From: an uncultured Allobaculum sp.
GTDB lineage: Bacteria > Bacillota_I > Bacilli_A > Erysipelotrichales > Erysipelotrichaceae
Reading direction: 5' to 3'
DNA length: 5,781 bases
NCBI GenBank assembly: GCA_910577085.1
Contig: CAJTLE010000150.1
Coordinates: 1-5,781, forward strand
Under the pieces are notes generated by a model. That model made no database searches. It saw only the letters and a list, made by a program, of their open reading frames with translations, and was not told where the DNA came from. Positions 4,701-5,781 of this stretch are shown in pieces. Made by a program: the position numbers and the translations under genes. Numbering within the stretch: position 1 is the stretch's first letter; each line of letters starts with the position of its first letter.

Positions 4701-5516
4701 ATGAGTAAAAATTCTAAATCTAAAAAATCAAAGACAAGCGTCAGTGTCATCATTTTCCGCGTTCTGGCACTGGTTGCTCTGGTTGTTTTCCTGTTTGCAG
4801 GATGGAAACTGTATGGGGTCTGGTCTGAAGGCCACCAGCTGGAAAAAGAAACGGAAGAGCTGGCTCAATACCTGACTCCTCAGCCGATTGAAGATCAGAC
4901 CACAGAAACCAATCATATCGATTATTTCTCAGTGGACTGGGCCGGTCTGAAAGCAGCCAATCCGAATGTAGTCGCCTGGGTCATTGTACCGGGAACTGGC
5001 ATTTCGTACCCGGTCGTGCAGGGCACAGATAATAATTACTATCTGACTCATACCTATACCGGTGCTTACAACTCCTGGGGATCGATTTTCCTGGATGCGG
5101 CCGCAAATCCAAACTTTCTGGACGACAACTCCCTGATCTATGGACACTCTGTTTCCGATGTTGGTGGCATGTTCACCAGTTTGAAAAATTTCAGCGATCA
5201 GTCCTTTTTCGATTCGCACCCTTACTTCTGGCTGCTTACACCAGATCAGAACTATCGCTGCAACGTGATTGCCTATTATCAGGGCTCAGATGATGCAGCG
5301 GTATATCTGACTGATTATGCTGGCCAGCAGGATCAGGTCCTGGCCGATGTTTACCATCAGGCCCTCTATACGCGGGATATGGATCTGATCAACCGTAACT
5401 TTGTCACCCTTTCAACCTGTAACCTGGATTATGGATTCTCTTCCAATCAGCGAATTGTCCTGATGGGTGCTTTACAGGAATGGAATGAACTCATTCCCCA
5501 AAGCGAAGCTTCATAA
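4701..5516 (+). CDS. class B sortase (cell-wall transpeptidase)
   Basis: This is a membrane-anchored cysteine transpeptidase that cleaves a C-terminal sorting signal on exported proteins and links them to peptidoglycan or to another protein. Its 271 residues start with a lysine/serine-rich cytoplasmic tip (1-13) and one membrane segment (about 14-36), giving an N-in, catalytic-domain-out topology. A short charged linker follows. The sortase domain (about 75-260) shows NPNVVAWVIVPGTGISYPVVQ, NNYYLTHTYTG and GSIFLDAAANPNF, all typical of class B. The predicted triad is His149 in IYGHSVSD, Cys240 in TLSTC, and Arg251 in NQRIVLMG. The segment between His and Cys has the helix and loop region expected of class B. 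No ribosome site is seen before the ATG, and no later start would keep the membrane segment. No sorting-signal substrate lies in the window, so it is an orphan here. A terminator follows, so it is probably monocistronic. Confidence 0.93.
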   Translation: MSKNSKSKKSKTSVSVIIFRVLALVALVVFLFAGWKLYGVWSEGHQLEKETEELAQYLTPQPIEDQTTETNHIDYFSVDWAGLKAANPNVVAWVIVPGTGISYPVVQGTDNNYYLTHTYTGAYNSWGSIFLDAAANPNFLDDNSLIYGHSVSDVGGMFTSLKNFSDQSFFDSHPYFWLLTPDQNYRCNVIAYYQGSDDAAVYLTDYAGQQDQVLADVYHQALYTRDMDLINRNFVTLSTCNLDYGFSSNQRIVLMGALQEWNELIPQSEAS

Positions 5517-5539
5517 TCTGCAATCATCCTGTTTTCAAG

Positions 5540-5573
5540 AAGCCTGATCTTATCTCAAAAGGTCAGGCTTTTT
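5540..5573 (+). terminator. intrinsic terminator of the sortase
   Basis: AAGCCTGATC (5540-5549) pairs with GGTCAGGCTT (5561-5570) over 10 bp with one T-G wobble and an 11-base loop. With the end of the right arm, a run of five T's (5569-5573) follows. It begins 23 bases after the sortase stop. Confidence 0.9.
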
Positions 5574-5586
5574 CTATGCGGCTTGA

Positions 5587-5615
5587 TTATAATGAGAGCG
5601 GTCACGAATCAACAA
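5587..5615. promoter_or_regulatory. TATAAT element after the sortase, orientation unclear
   Basis: ATTATAAT (5586-5593) holds TATAAT on the + strand (5588-5593) and also on the minus strand (5592-5587). Neither direction has a good -35. The minus reading has TTGTTG at 5615-5610 with 17 bp spacing, and the + reading has nothing near 5565-5570. No coding region follows in either direction inside the window, so function is uncertain. Confidence 0.25.
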
Positions 5616-5655
5616 AGGTCACTGATCGCATGTTTTTCTGCTTTTCTCTTCCAAA

Positions 5656-5781
5656 TCAATGCCATTCGGTTAAGCGGATAAAACCATGATTTGATTCACA
5701 AAAACTGAATACGGCCAGTGCCAGGTCCAGAAAATGCTCGAACCAGCTGAATAATCGACTTAAATTAAGGTCTGTCAGGTC
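5656..5781 (-). CDS. partial minus-strand ORF entering from the right edge, unknown
   Basis: From the right edge a minus-strand frame is open for 41 codons and ends at TGA (5658-5656). The peptide reads like a protein C-terminus: a hydrophobic and aromatic part (LFSWFEHFLDLALAVFSF), then an acidic and polar end that finishes GFIRLTEWH. The + strand over the same bases is full of stops. I do not recognise a family. It would converge on the sortase, whose terminator lies between them. No separate terminator for this ORF is obvious. Alternatives are a gene remnant, a dispersed repeat, or chance. Confidence 0.3.
   Translation of the reverse strand, partial: DLTDLNLSRLFSWFEHFLDLALAVFSFCESNHGFIRLTEWH

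Noticed and set aside
5600..5622. GGTCAC repeated twice, 17 bp apart
   Set aside because: A 6-base repeat is expected by chance, and no gene start follows.
5576..5689. 37-codon + strand ORF after the sortase
   Set aside because: It begins in the T run of the sortase terminator, has no ribosome site, and encodes no recognisable protein.
1..5781. CRISPR array, tRNA or rRNA genes, insertion sequence ends, toxin-antitoxin or defence genes
   Set aside because: No repeat-spacer pattern, no tRNA or rRNA gene recognised by eye, no transposase and no terminal repeats were seen.

Overview
The window reads as a chromosomal stretch of a Bacillota (Firmicutes) bacterium. The reasons are the strong AGGAGG-type ribosome sites in front of the metabolic genes, a CcpA-type cre sequence at the first promoter, the short Gram-positive form of NagB (238 aa, with GIGRNGHIGFNEP), and a class B sortase. 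Gut-type Erysipelotrichia or a relative would fit, but that placement is a guess from general protein character. All well supported genes are on the + strand.

Layout. Bases 1-127 hold no certain gene, only a possible minus-strand ORF running off the left edge. A promoter with a perfect TATAAT, overlapped downstream by a good cre match, leads into a three-gene mannose-family PTS operon: IIB (197-673), IIC (711-1505) and IID (1495-2397). It closes with a clear intrinsic terminator (2409-2436). A purine-rich gap of about 260 bases precedes a GNAT acetyltransferase (2695-3396). A second gap holds the nagB promoter, then glucosamine-6-phosphate deaminase (3658-4374). After nagB come an inverted repeat, a palindrome and an intrinsic terminator (4450-4477). 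A class B sortase (4701-5516) with its own terminator (5540-5573) follows. The last 200 bases have a partial minus-strand ORF entering from the right edge.

How the genes may work together. The PTS proteins resemble the AgaV/AgaW/AgaD (N-acetylgalactosamine) branch, and nagB deaminates and isomerises glucosamine-6-phosphate to fructose-6-phosphate and ammonium. An amino-sugar uptake and breakdown locus under carbon-catabolite control is therefore a reasonable inference. No IIA component, sugar-phosphate deacetylase or regulator is present in the window, so the set is incomplete here. The acetyltransferase and sortase look like separate units.

No new defence or mobile system was found. The observations most worth a second look are: (1) the acetyltransferase and sortase both lack a Shine-Dalgarno and both have a -10-like hexamer exactly 6 nt before the ATG, which suggests leaderless mRNAs; (2) the PTS and nagB promoters share GTGAA-N21-TATAAT and lack a normal -35; (3) there is a protein-like minus-strand reading frame at each edge; (4) short repeats and palindromes lie in the intergenic regions.
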